From contig JAQSCO010000057.1 of assembly GCA_029945445.1 (NCBI GenBank), positions 232,985 to 296,984 on the forward strand: a stretch of 64,000 bases of DNA, read 5' to 3'. Within the stretch, counting starts at the first letter, position 1, and each line of letters starts with the position of its first letter. Source of the DNA: Lacunisphaera sp. (lineage in GTDB: Bacteria > Verrucomicrobiota > Verrucomicrobiia > Opitutales > Opitutaceae). Below, one piece after another: positions 23,361 through 32,185 of this stretch. The notes beneath the pieces were generated by a model. That model was not told the DNA's origin. It saw only the letters and a list, made by a program, of their open reading frames with translations, and did no database searches. The position numbers were made by a program, and so were the translations under genes.

Positions 23361-24062
23361 ATGAAGGTCGTTGTGCTCTGTTCCGGCGGGATGGATTCGG
23401 TGACCGCGCTCCATTGGGCGCGGTGGCGGCACGACGTGCGGGTGGCGCTGAGCTTCGACTACGGGGCGAAACACAACCACCGCGAGATCCCGCTGGCGGC
23501 CGCGCAGGCGAAGCTCATCGGCGTGCCCCACCAGGTCATCCGGCTTGATTTCATCGGCCAGCTGTTCGCGTCGGACCTGCTCAAGACCGGCGGCGAGATT
23601 CCCGAGGGGCATTATGCCGACGCCAACATGCAGCGCACCGTCGTCCCGTTCCGCAACGGCATCATGCTGGCTGCGGCCACGGGGCTGGCCGAGAGCGTGG
23701 GGGCCGAGGGACTGGTCATCGCCGCGCATACCGGCGACCACACGATCTATCCGGACTGCCGCGAGGATTTCATGAAGGCCATGGGCGACGCCATGCGGTG
23801 CGGCACCTACGCGGGCGTCCAACTGCTGCGGCCGTTCATCGCGATGGCCAAGGCCGCCATTGCGGCCGAGGGCGCGCGACTCGGCGTGGATTTTTCCCAG
23901 ACTTGGTCGTGCTACAAGGGCGGCGCAATCCACTGCGGCAAGTGCGGCACCTGTGTGGAGCGCCGCGAGGCGTTTCTGGACGCCGGCGTGCCCGACCCGA
24001 CCGTCTACGAGTCCCAGCCCCCGTTGCCGGCCAAACCGGGTGAACACAAAGGAGCAAAGTAG
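23361..24062 (+). CDS. queC: 7-cyano-7-deazaguanine synthase QueC
   Basis: 233 residues. The N-type PP-loop SGGMDS binds ATP, and the zinc ligands are near the C-terminus (SCYKGG, HCGKCGTC). It converts 7-carboxy-7-deazaguanine to preQ0 in queuosine synthesis. The ATG at 23361 gives the family start MKVVVLCSGG. The last six residues (GEHKGAK) come from an AT-rich AACACAAAGGAGCAAAG sequence of the same style as repeats elsewhere in the window. queE follows 38 bases on. Confidence 0.95.
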   Translation: MKVVVLCSGGMDSVTALHWARWRHDVRVALSFDYGAKHNHREIPLAAAQAKLIGVPHQVIRLDFIGQLFASDLLKTGGEIPEGHYADANMQRTVVPFRNGIMLAAATGLAESVGAEGLVIAAHTGDHTIYPDCREDFMKAMGDAMRCGTYAGVQLLRPFIAMAKAAIAAEGARLGVDFSQTWSCYKGGAIHCGKCGTCVERREAFLDAGVPDPTVYESQPPLPAKPGEHKGAK

Positions 24063-24100
24063 CCAAGAAGACTTAGCCGCTTCGCGGCTTGGGGTTTAAA

Positions 24101-24793
24101 ATGCTAATCGCTGAAATTTTTTATTCTCTGCAGGGCGAGGGCGAGCTGACCGGCGTGCCGTCGGTCTTTGTGCGGACGAGCGGCTGCAACCTGCGCTGCA
24201 ACTGGTGCGACACGCCGTATGCGTCATGGGCGCCCGAAGGCACGCCGCTGCGCGTGGACGAGATTGTCGCCGAGGTGCGGCGGAGCCCGACCCGGCACGT
24301 CGTGCTGACCGGCGGCGAACCGATGATCGCACCGGGGATCCGCGAACTGGCGGCGGAGCTCAAAAAATCCGGCTACCACATCACGATCGAGACGGCCGCG
24401 ACCATCGCGCCCGACGGCATTGCCTGCGACCTTGCCTCGCTCAGCCCCAAGCTGAAAAACTCCGCCCCGGATGCGCGGTTGGATGAGGCCTGGCGAAAAA
24501 AGCACGAGGCGCTGCGCTGGCAGCCCGACGTCGTGAAAGCGTGGCTGGCCGGGCACGGGTTCCAGTTGAAGTTTGTCGTCGCCGAAGTTGCGGACGTGGA
24601 CGAGATCGAGGCGATGCTGGCGCAGCTCGGACGCGACATTCCACGCGCCAAGGTGCTGCTGATGCCCGAGGGCACGACGGTCGAGGCGCTGCGCGCGAAG
24701 GCCGGCTGGCTCGGTGAATTATGCAAGGTCCGCGGCTACCGCTACGCGCCGCGGCTGCACATCGAACTCTACGGCAACCAGCGCGGGACATGA
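24101..24793 (+). CDS. queE: 7-carboxy-7-deazaguanine synthase QueE
   Basis: A 230-residue radical-SAM enzyme that makes 7-carboxy-7-deazaguanine from 6-carboxy-tetrahydropterin. SLQGEGELTG and the cluster motif CNLRCNWCDTPYA (C-x3-C-x2-C) are at the N-terminus, and VLTGGEPM is the SAM-binding GGEP-like motif. The ATG at 24101 starts MLIAEIFYSLQGEG, the family form. A 6-bp hairpin (AGCCGC/GCGGCT) lies just before it. Its TGA overlaps the ATG of the next gene (ATGA). Confidence 0.95.
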   Translation: MLIAEIFYSLQGEGELTGVPSVFVRTSGCNLRCNWCDTPYASWAPEGTPLRVDEIVAEVRRSPTRHVVLTGGEPMIAPGIRELAAELKKSGYHITIETAATIAPDGIACDLASLSPKLKNSAPDARLDEAWRKKHEALRWQPDVVKAWLAGHGFQLKFVVAEVADVDEIEAMLAQLGRDIPRAKVLLMPEGTTVEALRAKAGWLGELCKVRGYRYAPRLHIELYGNQRGT

Positions 24794-25437
24794 AAATCCA
24801 ACTGCTACCCATCCTCCGGCCGCCCAAGAAACTTTCGGTGGAACTCACCCACCTGCGGCTCCGCGTCGCGCAACGCGCCGTGACCATCCGGGAGCTGCTC
24901 TACGTGCTGCGGGGCCGGGCCTACATGCTGCTGGTGATCCTGCTCACCCTGCCGTTTTTGCTGCCGCTGCCCTTGCCGGGATTGTCCACGCCCTTTGGCT
25001 TTGCGATCATCGTGATCTGCCTGCGCCTGGCGCTGGGCCAGCGTCCGTGGCTGCCCATGAGCATCCAACGCCGGGAACTGCCGGCGGGGTTCATCCCGCG
25101 GCTGCTCGACCTTGCGGCGAAGATCATCGGCTGGCTGGAGCGGGTGCTGCGGCCGCGGTGGCTCGTGCTCACCGAGCACGCCCTGATCCGCCAGCTGCAC
25201 GCCCTCGTGATGGTTGCCGCCGCCGCCATCCTGTTGCTGCCGCTGCCCATCCCCTTTTCCAACGGCCTGCCGGCGTGGTCGATATTGCTCGTGGCCAGCG
25301 GGCTGCTGGAGCGCGACGGTCGCGCCATCACCCTCGGTTACGTGATCTTTGCGCTGAGCGTGGTCTATTTATGGCTTTTCGGCGAGGCCGCTCAGGAACT
25401 GGTGGAAGCAGGCCTGGGGTGGTTCCGGGGCGGATGA
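24790..25437 (+). CDS. ExoD-family exopolysaccharide synthesis membrane protein
   Basis: A 215-residue protein with about four to five hydrophobic stretches. TIRELLYVLRGRAYMLLVIL, the P-x-x-L-P-L-P-x-G repeats (PFLLPLPLPGLSTPFG, LPLPIPFSNGLPAWS) and EHALIRQLHAL are characteristic of ExoD. The family is needed for exopolysaccharide or alkaline tolerance in rhizobia; mechanism unknown. It is translationally coupled to queE, with no clear functional link. Its 3' end overlaps the convergent terC gene by 46 bases. Confidence 0.85.
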   Translation: MKIQLLPILRPPKKLSVELTHLRLRVAQRAVTIRELLYVLRGRAYMLLVILLTLPFLLPLPLPGLSTPFGFAIIVICLRLALGQRPWLPMSIQRRELPAGFIPRLLDLAAKIIGWLERVLRPRWLVLTEHALIRQLHALVMVAAAAILLLPLPIPFSNGLPAWSILLVASGLLERDGRAITLGYVIFALSVVYLWLFGEAAQELVEAGLGWFRGG

Positions 25438-26441
25438 CCCGGACCGGACCGGGCCGGAATCAACAGCGAGGCCAGCACCGAGAGGCTGAGCACGGCGCCG
25501 ATGAGGCCCAGCGACCAACTGATGGGGAACTTGCCGCCGAAGGCCTCGTTGAGCCAGACCATTTTGAGGCCGACGAAGACCAGCACAATCCCGAGGCCGT
25601 ATTTGAGGAGGCGGAATTTGTGCATGACGCCCGCCAGCAGGAAAAACAGCGACCGCAGCCCGAGGATCGCAAAGGCGTTGGAGGTGAAGACGAGCAGCGG
25701 CTCGCGGGTGATGGCGAAAATGGCGGGCACGGAATCGACGGCGAAGACGATGTCACTGATTTCAATGAAGGCCAGGCACACCAGGAGCGGCGTGGCGGAC
25801 CAGACGCCGTCGAGGCGAACGAGGAACTTGTCGCCGTGCAGGGCAGGCGTCACCGGCATGAGCTTCCGTAGCAGCCGCAGCACGGGGTTTTTCTCGGGTT
25901 CGATCGGCTTTTCCGGCGCGAAGAGCAGCTTGATCCCGGTCAGTATGAGGAAGCCGCCGAAGAGCCAGATGACCCAGTGGAACTGCATGAGCACGGCGCC
26001 GAGGGAGATGAAGATGGCGCGGAAGATCAGCGCCCCGAGGATGCCGTAAAACAGGACGCGGTGCTGGTAGTGCGACGGCACGGCGAAATAGCCGAGTACG
26101 ACCACGAACACGAAGATGTTGTCAACGGAGAGCGAGGCCTCGATGACGTAGCCGGCAAGGAATTCCAGCGCCGTCTGGGTCGCCAACGCGGCGTGGTTCA
26201 ATCCGGCCAGGCGTGGATCAAGCGGGAATTTCCACTGCGCGTAGAAGTAAAGCGCCGCGCAGAAAGCCAGCGCCAGGCTGACCCAGACCAGGGTCCAGAC
26301 AAACGCCTCCTTGACGCTGACGGCGTGGGCGTGGCGGTGAAAGACGCCGAGGTCGAGCGCGAGCAGGCCGAGCACGAAGAGCGTGAAGCCGCCGTAGAAC
26401 CACCAATAGTCGGCGAAGGGGAAAAGAGTCACGTAGTCCAT
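25392..26441 (-). CDS. TerC/Alx-family membrane protein
   Basis: 349 residues from the ATG at 26441 (MDYVTLFPFADYWW). About nine transmembrane helices. The conserved acidic motifs are EASLSVDNIFVFV and FIEISDIVFAVDSVPA. Family members (TerC, Alx) affect tellurite resistance or pH-dependent Mn homeostasis, often as Mn exporters for secreted metalloproteins. No tellurite cluster is present. The last 20 residues are Pro/Arg-rich and overlap exoD in antisense. Confidence 0.9.
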   Translation of the reverse strand: MDYVTLFPFADYWWFYGGFTLFVLGLLALDLGVFHRHAHAVSVKEAFVWTLVWVSLALAFCAALYFYAQWKFPLDPRLAGLNHAALATQTALEFLAGYVIEASLSVDNIFVFVVVLGYFAVPSHYQHRVLFYGILGALIFRAIFISLGAVLMQFHWVIWLFGGFLILTGIKLLFAPEKPIEPEKNPVLRLLRKLMPVTPALHGDKFLVRLDGVWSATPLLVCLAFIEISDIVFAVDSVPAIFAITREPLLVFTSNAFAILGLRSLFFLLAGVMHKFRLLKYGLGIVLVFVGLKMVWLNEAFGGKFPISWSLGLIGAVLSLSVLASLLIPARSGPGHPPRNHPRPASTSS

Positions 26442-26485
26442 GGGCAGGGGATGATAGGTTGGCGGGGCCGCGGGCACGCCCGCGG

Positions 26486-26923
26486 TCAGACAATTTCCGG
26501 CCAGTCACGCCCTCGGGCCGTCCAGTGCGAGCTCAGCGCATGCTGGTTCCGCCGGAGGACGGATTCCACGAGCAACGCATCATCCAGCAGGCCGATCTCG
26601 GGGATGGAGTCGGGGATGAGATCATAGCCTTTGAGAAAATAGTAGAGCACAAAGGCGATTTCCCGCCTGACGGGCGAATCGCCCGCGGAGGATTCCTGAT
26701 AGTAATCCGCCAGCACCACCAGGCGGCGGCGCAGGCGATCGGAATCGGTGATGGCCGCGGTTTTTTTACGGACCTGCGGCAGCAGCCGGTGCAGGCCGGA
26801 CAAGTCGTCGGTGTTTACGCAGGCGGCGCCATCGACGAGATAGTTGGTGGGATTCCGGGGTTTGCCGGTATCGGGCTGCAGAGAGAGGTAGCGGCTGAGC
26901 GGAGCGGAGGGAGAGGTTTTCAT
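26486..26923 (-). CDS. DUF1232 (YkvA-like) domain protein
   Basis: 145 residues from 26923. The C-terminal half holds the DUF1232 signature IAFVLYYFLKGYDLIPDSIPE followed by GLLDDALLVESVL. A short amphipathic part precedes it. Function unknown; several members are membrane-associated and small. Upstream are the palindromic repeats at 26980-27107. Confidence 0.75.
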   Translation of the reverse strand: MKTSPSAPLSRYLSLQPDTGKPRNPTNYLVDGAACVNTDDLSGLHRLLPQVRKKTAAITDSDRLRRRLVVLADYYQESSAGDSPVRREIAFVLYYFLKGYDLIPDSIPEIGLLDDALLVESVLRRNQHALSSHWTARGRDWPEIV

Positions 26924-26979
26924 TGGAGCAGTGGGTTTGCCCCCGCAGGCAAACACCCGGAGAAAATCTCACAAGCCAG

Positions 26980-27107
26980 ACTGGATTGGAAATCCCGGCG
27001 GCGTTTCCAACCGCCGCAACGCCGCCGCGGCCGCCAACGTCCCCGGCCGGGACGGCCGCCGGTTTCCAAACCGACGCCTGTCGCCGAGAGGGAAACCGGC
27101 GGCCACC
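26980..27107. repeat. Palindromic repeat region, family A copy 3
   Basis: Several dyads in about 130 bases. The last is a perfect 14-bp inverted repeat, GGCCGCCGGTTTCC at 27054-27067 and GGAAACCGGCGGCC at 27091-27104, with a 23-base loop that contains ACCGACGCCTGTCGCCGA, the block seen in the other family A copies. The first part holds GGCGGCGTTTCCAACCGCC. It lies 10 bases past the stop of the amidohydrolase gene, so it may act as a terminator or RNA stabiliser. Confidence 0.75.
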
Positions 27108-27117
27108 TTTGGTTGAC

Positions 27118-28368
27118 TCAGTGCGGGCCGTCGGCGAAGACCTGACCACCGACGATGGTGCCGATGCAGTGGTTGGTGTATTCGAACGGATCGCCGTCGT
27201 AGAGGGCCACGTCCGCGTCCTTGCCGGCCGCGAGGGAACCGGTGCGGTCGGCGATGCCGAGAAGCTTCGCGGCGTCGGAGGTGACGCTGGCGAGCGCGGC
27301 GTCGAAGCCGAGACCGTTGGCGGCGGCCACGGCGGCCTCGAGCAGCACGACGCGGGTTTTCGGCACGTAGCCCTCGAAGCTGCTTTGTAGCGCGATGGGC
27401 ACGCCGGCGGCGTGCAGCTTGCCGGCGGTCTCGACGCTGAGGTTCTCCATGTCCTCATAGCTGCGCTGCATCGTCGGGTGGACGATCACCGGAAAACCGC
27501 TGGCCTTGATCTGGTCGAGCACCGCCGGCGCATCGGCGCAACCGTCGAGGACGATCTTCAGGTTGAACTCCTTGGCGAGGCGGAGCGCCGAGATGATGTC
27601 CTGCTGACGGTTGGCGGTGATGAGGAGCGGCTGTGTGCCGTCGAGGGCGCGGAGCAGCGTCTCATACTTGAGGTCGCGGCCGGGGCGCTTCGTCTCGTCC
27701 TTCCCGTCGCGCTTCCGGGCGTATTCCTGCGCCTTGATGAGTTCGGCGCGCAGCATGGCGACGGCCTTGGAGCGGTTGCCGGGCGACTTGCTCGCGGACG
27801 GCCCACCCTGCCCCGGCGGGCCCTCGGCGACCGTGAGGCCGTTGCGGCCGAGCGTGACGGTGGTCATCGCGGCTGGGTTGATCACGTCCTCGTCGGCGGT
27901 GCGGCCGAAGGTCTTTACGATCATCGTCTGGCCGGACATAAGCGCGGTGGGCGCGTGGCCGGTGTTGACGGTGGTCACGCCGTAGGAGCGCACCCAGGCG
28001 ACGAGCGGGTCCTTGGCGTTGTAGGCGTCGATCGCGCGCAGTTCGGGCTGCACGGAAGCGGACTTCTCCGACTGATCCTGGTCCTGGGCTTGGTTCAGCA
28101 AGCCTGAGAGACCGACTGTGGCGTGGGCGTCGATGAGGCCCGGCGTGACGACCGCAGCCGAGAGCACGCGGTAGCCGGCGGGAATCTTCACGGTGTCGGC
28201 CGAACCGACGGCCTCGATCTTGCCGTCGTGGATAAGCACGACACCGTGCTTGAGCGGGGCGCCGGCCATGGTATAGACGGTGTCACCCGTGACGGCGATA
28301 TTCCCGGCGCGCAGGGCAAACGGCGCGGCGACGAGCGAGAGAAGAAGGAAGCGGGTAATATTTTTCAT
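27118..28368 (-). CDS. Exported amidohydrolase-like protein lacking the HxH metal motif
   Basis: 416 residues with a signal peptide (MKNITRFLLL...ALRAG). It has the amidohydrolase fold of the next gene: a composite beta sandwich, VVTPGLIDAHATVGLSG, and a C-terminal FSxG-like GSLAAGKDADVALYDGDPFE. The strand-1 motif that should be HxH reads H-A-T, and no replacement histidines are seen in the usual places. It may be non-catalytic, a partner of its neighbour. The ATG overlaps the upstream stop by 4 bases (ATGA), giving strict coupling. Confidence 0.8.
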   Translation of the reverse strand: MKNITRFLLLSLVAAPFALRAGNIAVTGDTVYTMAGAPLKHGVVLIHDGKIEAVGSADTVKIPAGYRVLSAAVVTPGLIDAHATVGLSGLLNQAQDQDQSEKSASVQPELRAIDAYNAKDPLVAWVRSYGVTTVNTGHAPTALMSGQTMIVKTFGRTADEDVINPAAMTTVTLGRNGLTVAEGPPGQGGPSASKSPGNRSKAVAMLRAELIKAQEYARKRDGKDETKRPGRDLKYETLLRALDGTQPLLITANRQQDIISALRLAKEFNLKIVLDGCADAPAVLDQIKASGFPVIVHPTMQRSYEDMENLSVETAGKLHAAGVPIALQSSFEGYVPKTRVVLLEAAVAAANGLGFDAALASVTSDAAKLLGIADRTGSLAAGKDADVALYDGDPFEYTNHCIGTIVGGQVFADGPH

Positions 28369-29705
28369 TGGTCGGCTCCGTTGGCGGCGGCGATGAGGTC
28401 CCAGGCGCTGGTGAAGCAGCAGAGCTGGGCGCGGCGGGAATCGCCGGCGCCCGCGCCGCCGACGGCGTAGAGGTGGTCTTCAGGCCGGGAGCGGTCGAAG
28501 ACCTTCTTGCCCTCGACCCAAGTCTGCTCGACGTGCGTGTAGACGCTGAGCGGGTCGCCGGAGAGGAGGATGAAGTCGGCGTCCTTGCCAGCCTCGAGCG
28601 TGCCCGTGCGGGCCTCGAGGCCGAGGATCTTCGCGTTGGCGATGGTGACGGCCTCGAGTGCGCCCTTGCGGGTCATGCCCGCACGCACCGCGAGGGCGGC
28701 GGAGCGGATGAAGAGGCGGGAGTCGCAGATTGGGTCGTCGGTGTGGAAGCCGACGAGCACGCCGGCTTTTTCCAGGATGGCGGGCGTGCGCCAGTCGGCG
28801 TCGCGTGTCTCAAGCTTGCCGCCCGGGGAGTCGATCATGATGACGGAGCACGCGACGTGTGCCGCGGCGATCTCGTCGGCGACCTTCCAGCCCTCGCTGA
28901 CGTGGTGCAGGACGACCTTGAAGCCGAACTCCTTGGAGAGGCGCAGCACAGTGAGGATGTCGTCGTGGCGGTGCGTGTGGTTCTGGACGATGCGCTTGCC
29001 GTCGAGGATCTCGACGATCTCCTCGAGGCCGAGGTCGCGCGGCGGCATCTTTTCCGCGTCGCCATTGGCGCGCTTGATCTTGTCGCGGTATTCCTGCGCC
29101 TTGATGTATTCCTCGCGGACGAGGGCGGCGGACTTGGCGCGGGTGCCGGGGAAGCCGTTGGCGCCCTTCATGGAATTGGTGCCGTTGGCCATCTTCAGAC
29201 CGCCGGCGTTGGTGCCGTCGGGGAGTTTGATCAGCAGGTCGTCGACGATGCGCGCCTCGCGCAGCTTGAGGTAGAGGGTCTGGCCGCTGATGAGGTGGCC
29301 GGAGCCGGGCATGACGTTGACGGTCGTGATGCCCCCGGCGCGGGCCTTCTGGATGGAAGCGTCGCGGGCGTCGAGCGAGTCGAGCACGCGGGCGTCGGGC
29401 TGGATCGGGCCCGAGCCGTCGCCGCCGGAGCCGCTGCCGATGTGGCTGTGGGAGTCGACGAGGCCAGGCATAAGGACCTTGCCGGTGGCGTCGTGCAGTT
29501 CGGCCCCGGCGGGGATGACGACCTTATCGGCCGCGCCGACGGCAACGATCTTGCCGCCTTGGACAACAAACACGCCGTGAGCGATGGGCTCGCCGGCGAT
29601 GGGGATGATCTGCGCGCCCGTGAAGACCTGGGGTTTCTCCTGCGCGCTCAGACCGGCGGCCAGACCAACCAGGGCCGCGCAACCTAGCAGTTTTCGATAA
29701 CGCAT
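28365..29705 (-). CDS. Exported amidohydrolase (imidazolonepropionase-like)
   Basis: 446 residues from the ATG at 29705, with signal peptide MRYRKLLGCAALVGLAAG. VLMPGLVDSHSHIGSGSGG holds the intact HxH; later metal-site residues are in IVQNHTHRHDD, KVVLHHVSEG and FHTDDPICDS. GTLEAGKDADFILLSGDP is the closing sandwich. Relatives are periplasmic dipeptidases or cyclic amide hydrolases. It forms a two-gene operon with the degenerate paralogue downstream. Confidence 0.85.
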   Translation of the reverse strand: MRYRKLLGCAALVGLAAGLSAQEKPQVFTGAQIIPIAGEPIAHGVFVVQGGKIVAVGAADKVVIPAGAELHDATGKVLMPGLVDSHSHIGSGSGGDGSGPIQPDARVLDSLDARDASIQKARAGGITTVNVMPGSGHLISGQTLYLKLREARIVDDLLIKLPDGTNAGGLKMANGTNSMKGANGFPGTRAKSAALVREEYIKAQEYRDKIKRANGDAEKMPPRDLGLEEIVEILDGKRIVQNHTHRHDDILTVLRLSKEFGFKVVLHHVSEGWKVADEIAAAHVACSVIMIDSPGGKLETRDADWRTPAILEKAGVLVGFHTDDPICDSRLFIRSAALAVRAGMTRKGALEAVTIANAKILGLEARTGTLEAGKDADFILLSGDPLSVYTHVEQTWVEGKKVFDRSRPEDHLYAVGGAGAGDSRRAQLCCFTSAWDLIAAANGADQ

Positions 29706-29844
29706 GGCGCCGACGCTACGTTCCGGGCGACAGCCCGCAAACCCAAAGCGGCCGCACAGTGGTGCGCTAATTCCGGCTGAACACGCGGTCGCCATTTAAC
29801 CCGGAGCTTTTCAGGCAAAAGGGCACAGCTTCATGCCGGCCTAA

Positions 29845-29865
29845 GGGCGGTTGGAGCAACCACCC
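29845..29865 (-). terminator. Hairpin just after the Feo accessory gene
   Basis: On the minus strand an 8-bp stem, GGGTGGTT / AACCGCCC (one GT pair), with loop GCTCC, starts directly after the TAG stop. There is no T tract, so rho-independent action is uncertain. Confidence 0.4.
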
Positions 29866-30033
29866 CTACCTTTTCAGGCGGGCCTGCAATTTCTTCACCT
29901 CGGGGCTGACAGCTCCGCAGCCCTCGCTGCTACAGCCGGGCCGCTTGCCCTTCCGGAGCCACGAGCGCACCAGCAGCGTCGCGGCGAGGGCGACGAGGGC
30001 GAGGGCGACGATGGTCTGGAGAGAGGAGGACAT
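29866..30033 (-). CDS. FeoB-associated Cys-rich small membrane protein
   Basis: A 55-residue protein, starting one base after the feoB stop. Residues 6-22 (TIVALALVALAATLLV) form one transmembrane helix. The part after it is basic (RSWLRKGKRPG), then has two cysteines (CSSEGC) and a charged tail. This matches the small FeoC-like / Cys-rich accessory proteins often downstream of feoB, which may help Fe(II) transport. It is too small for most gene finders. Confidence 0.75.
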   Translation of the reverse strand: MSSSLQTIVALALVALAATLLVRSWLRKGKRPGCSSEGCGAVSPEVKKLQARLKR

Positions 30034-30034
30034 A

Positions 30035-32173
30035 TTAATAGCCGAGCGCGCGACCGGCCTGGTAGATGACGAAGCACACGAGCCACGCGGTGCCGGTCAT
30101 GTAGGCGATCTGGAACAGCGGCCAGCGCCACGAGTTCGTCTCGCGCTTCACCACGGCGACGGTGCTCATGCATTGCATGGCGAAAACATAATACACCATC
30201 AGCGTGAAGCAAACGAGCGGGGTGAACAGCACGGCGCCGGACGGCCAGTGCGCGGCCCGCAGGGCATCGCGGAGCGGAGCGGGGTCGTTGTCCGTGCCCT
30301 CGACCCCGAAGATGACACCCATGGAGCTGACGAAGACCTCGCGCGCGGCGAAGGAGGTGACGAGCCCGATGCCGATGCGCCAATCGAAACCCAGCGGCTT
30401 GATGACGGGCTCGAGGAGATGGCCCGTGCGGCCGGCGAAGCTGTGGGCGATCTGCTCGGTGGGCGTGGCGGCCGGGTCGGGGTGCTTCGGGTAGGTCGTG
30501 AGGAACCAGAGCACGATGGAGATCGCGAGGATGATGGTGCCGGCGTTTTTCAGGAAGAGCCACCCGCGCTCGAGCATGTGGCGGGTGATCTCCTTGAAAC
30601 GTGGCGGCTGGTAGGCGGGCAGCTCCATGATCATGTGCGGCACGCCGCCCTGGAAGAGGTAGCGCTTGAAGAGCCACGCGAAGCCGAACGCGCCCAGCGT
30701 GCCGAACGCATACATCAGCAGCATGATGCCGGCCTTGGTGCTGGTGGGCACGGTGGTGCTGGGCAGCAAGGTCGCGATCATCAGCAGGTAGACCGGCAGG
30801 CGCGCGGAACAGCTCATCAGCGGCGCGACGAGGATGGTGACGAGCCGGTCCTTGGCGTTCTCGATCGTGCGGGTGGCCATGATGCCCGGGATGGCGCACG
30901 CGTAGGAGCCGAGCAACGGGATGAAGGAGCGGCCGTTGAGGCCGACCTTGCTCATCGGGCGGTCCATGATGAACGCGGCACGCGCCATGTAGCCGGTGCT
31001 CTCGAGCAGGCCGACGAAGAAAAAGAGGATGAGGATCTGCGGGAGAAAGACCACGATGCCGCCCACCCCGCTGATGATGCCGTCGGTGATGAGATCGCGG
31101 AGGTCGCCGGGCGCCATGGCGCCCTTCACCCAGGTGCCAAGCGCGGCGACGTGCGCGTCGATCCAGTTCATCGGGTATTCGGCGAGGCTGAAGATGGAGA
31201 AGAACATCACCGCCATGATCGCGGCAAACACCAGCCAGCCCCAGACGGAGTGGCAGAGCACGGCGTCGAGGCGGTCCGAGGTGGACGGGCCCTGGTCCCG
31301 CCCGCGCAGGATCACGCCCGTGCAAAGCGTGTTGATGGCGGCGTAGCGGCTGTGGATGAGCGCCCCGGACCAGTCGGTCTTTTCCGCGGACCAGCGTTCG
31401 CGCCACTGGGCGAGGACCCCGAGGGTGCGTGCGCTGAGTGGCCGGGAGCCGGCGACGCGGATGGTGTCAAAGTCAGTGAGAAGCAACAGGGCCTCGGCGC
31501 GCGCGACCAGCGGGGGGCGCTGGTCGTTGCCGGTGAGCGAGGCCTGCAATTCGGCGACCGCGGGGGCGACAGCCGCGGGCACATCCCAACGATGGCGCGC
31601 CAGCGGCAGCTCGATGCGGCTCATCGCGAGCTTCAACTCGACGAGCCCGCGGCCGTTGACGGCCTCGCAGGGGATGACGGGGACGCCGAGCGAGCGTTCG
31701 AGGGCCTTGGCGTCGATCCGCATGCCGGCGGTCGCGGCCATATCCATCATGTTAAGCGCAATGATGAGCGGCCGACCAAGATCAAGGAGTTGGTGGACGA
31801 GGTAGAGGTTGCGCTCCAGGTTGGAGGCGTCGACGACGCAGATGATGCGGTCAGGCTGCGGTGTGTCCTCGCGGCGGCCGAGCAGCACGTCGCGCAGGAC
31901 GGCCTCGTCCGGTGAGCGCGCGGCGAGCGAATACGCGCCCGGCAGGTCGATGAGCTGGATCGGCCGGCCGTGCTGCGAATACGTGATGCCGATTTTCTTT
32001 TCGACCGTGACGCCCGGGTAGTTGCCGACCTTCTGGCGGAGGCCGGTGAGCGCGTTAAACAGCGTGGTCTTGCCGCAGTTGGGGTTGCCGACCATCGCAT
32101 AGATCGGCGTGCGGTCGGGCCCCTTGGCCGGCCGCTTGCCGGCGGGCAGCGTGATGTGGTCAGGCAGCTTCAC
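30035..32173 (-). CDS. feoB: Ferrous iron transport protein B
   Basis: 712 residues. The N-terminal G domain has GNPNCGKTTLF (G1), GNYPGVTVEKK (G2), DLPGAYSL (G3), NMMD (G4). The membrane part (from about residue 300) contains FVGLLESTGYMARAAF, SYACAIPGIMATRTI and SFAAREVFVSSMGVI, with the core CxxP-like and E-x-x residues of FeoB. It imports Fe(II) across the inner membrane with nucleotide binding. feoA lies 12 bases before it, and the small Cys-rich gene follows 1 base on, so the three form an operon. Confidence 0.97.
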   Translation of the reverse strand: MKLPDHITLPAGKRPAKGPDRTPIYAMVGNPNCGKTTLFNALTGLRQKVGNYPGVTVEKKIGITYSQHGRPIQLIDLPGAYSLAARSPDEAVLRDVLLGRREDTPQPDRIICVVDASNLERNLYLVHQLLDLGRPLIIALNMMDMAATAGMRIDAKALERSLGVPVIPCEAVNGRGLVELKLAMSRIELPLARHRWDVPAAVAPAVAELQASLTGNDQRPPLVARAEALLLLTDFDTIRVAGSRPLSARTLGVLAQWRERWSAEKTDWSGALIHSRYAAINTLCTGVILRGRDQGPSTSDRLDAVLCHSVWGWLVFAAIMAVMFFSIFSLAEYPMNWIDAHVAALGTWVKGAMAPGDLRDLITDGIISGVGGIVVFLPQILILFFFVGLLESTGYMARAAFIMDRPMSKVGLNGRSFIPLLGSYACAIPGIMATRTIENAKDRLVTILVAPLMSCSARLPVYLLMIATLLPSTTVPTSTKAGIMLLMYAFGTLGAFGFAWLFKRYLFQGGVPHMIMELPAYQPPRFKEITRHMLERGWLFLKNAGTIILAISIVLWFLTTYPKHPDPAATPTEQIAHSFAGRTGHLLEPVIKPLGFDWRIGIGLVTSFAAREVFVSSMGVIFGVEGTDNDPAPLRDALRAAHWPSGAVLFTPLVCFTLMVYYVFAMQCMSTVAVVKRETNSWRWPLFQIAYMTGTAWLVCFVIYQAGRALGY

Positions 32174-32185
32174 GCTCCGACAACC

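Noticed and set aside
26980-27107. CRISPR-like or tandem array
   Set aside because: The dyads are of different sequence and length, with no regular spacers.
29945-31915. Long plus-strand open frame opposite feoB
   Set aside because: FeoB motifs on the minus strand are complete; the antisense translation is low-complexity (Glu/Asp/Arg/His-rich).
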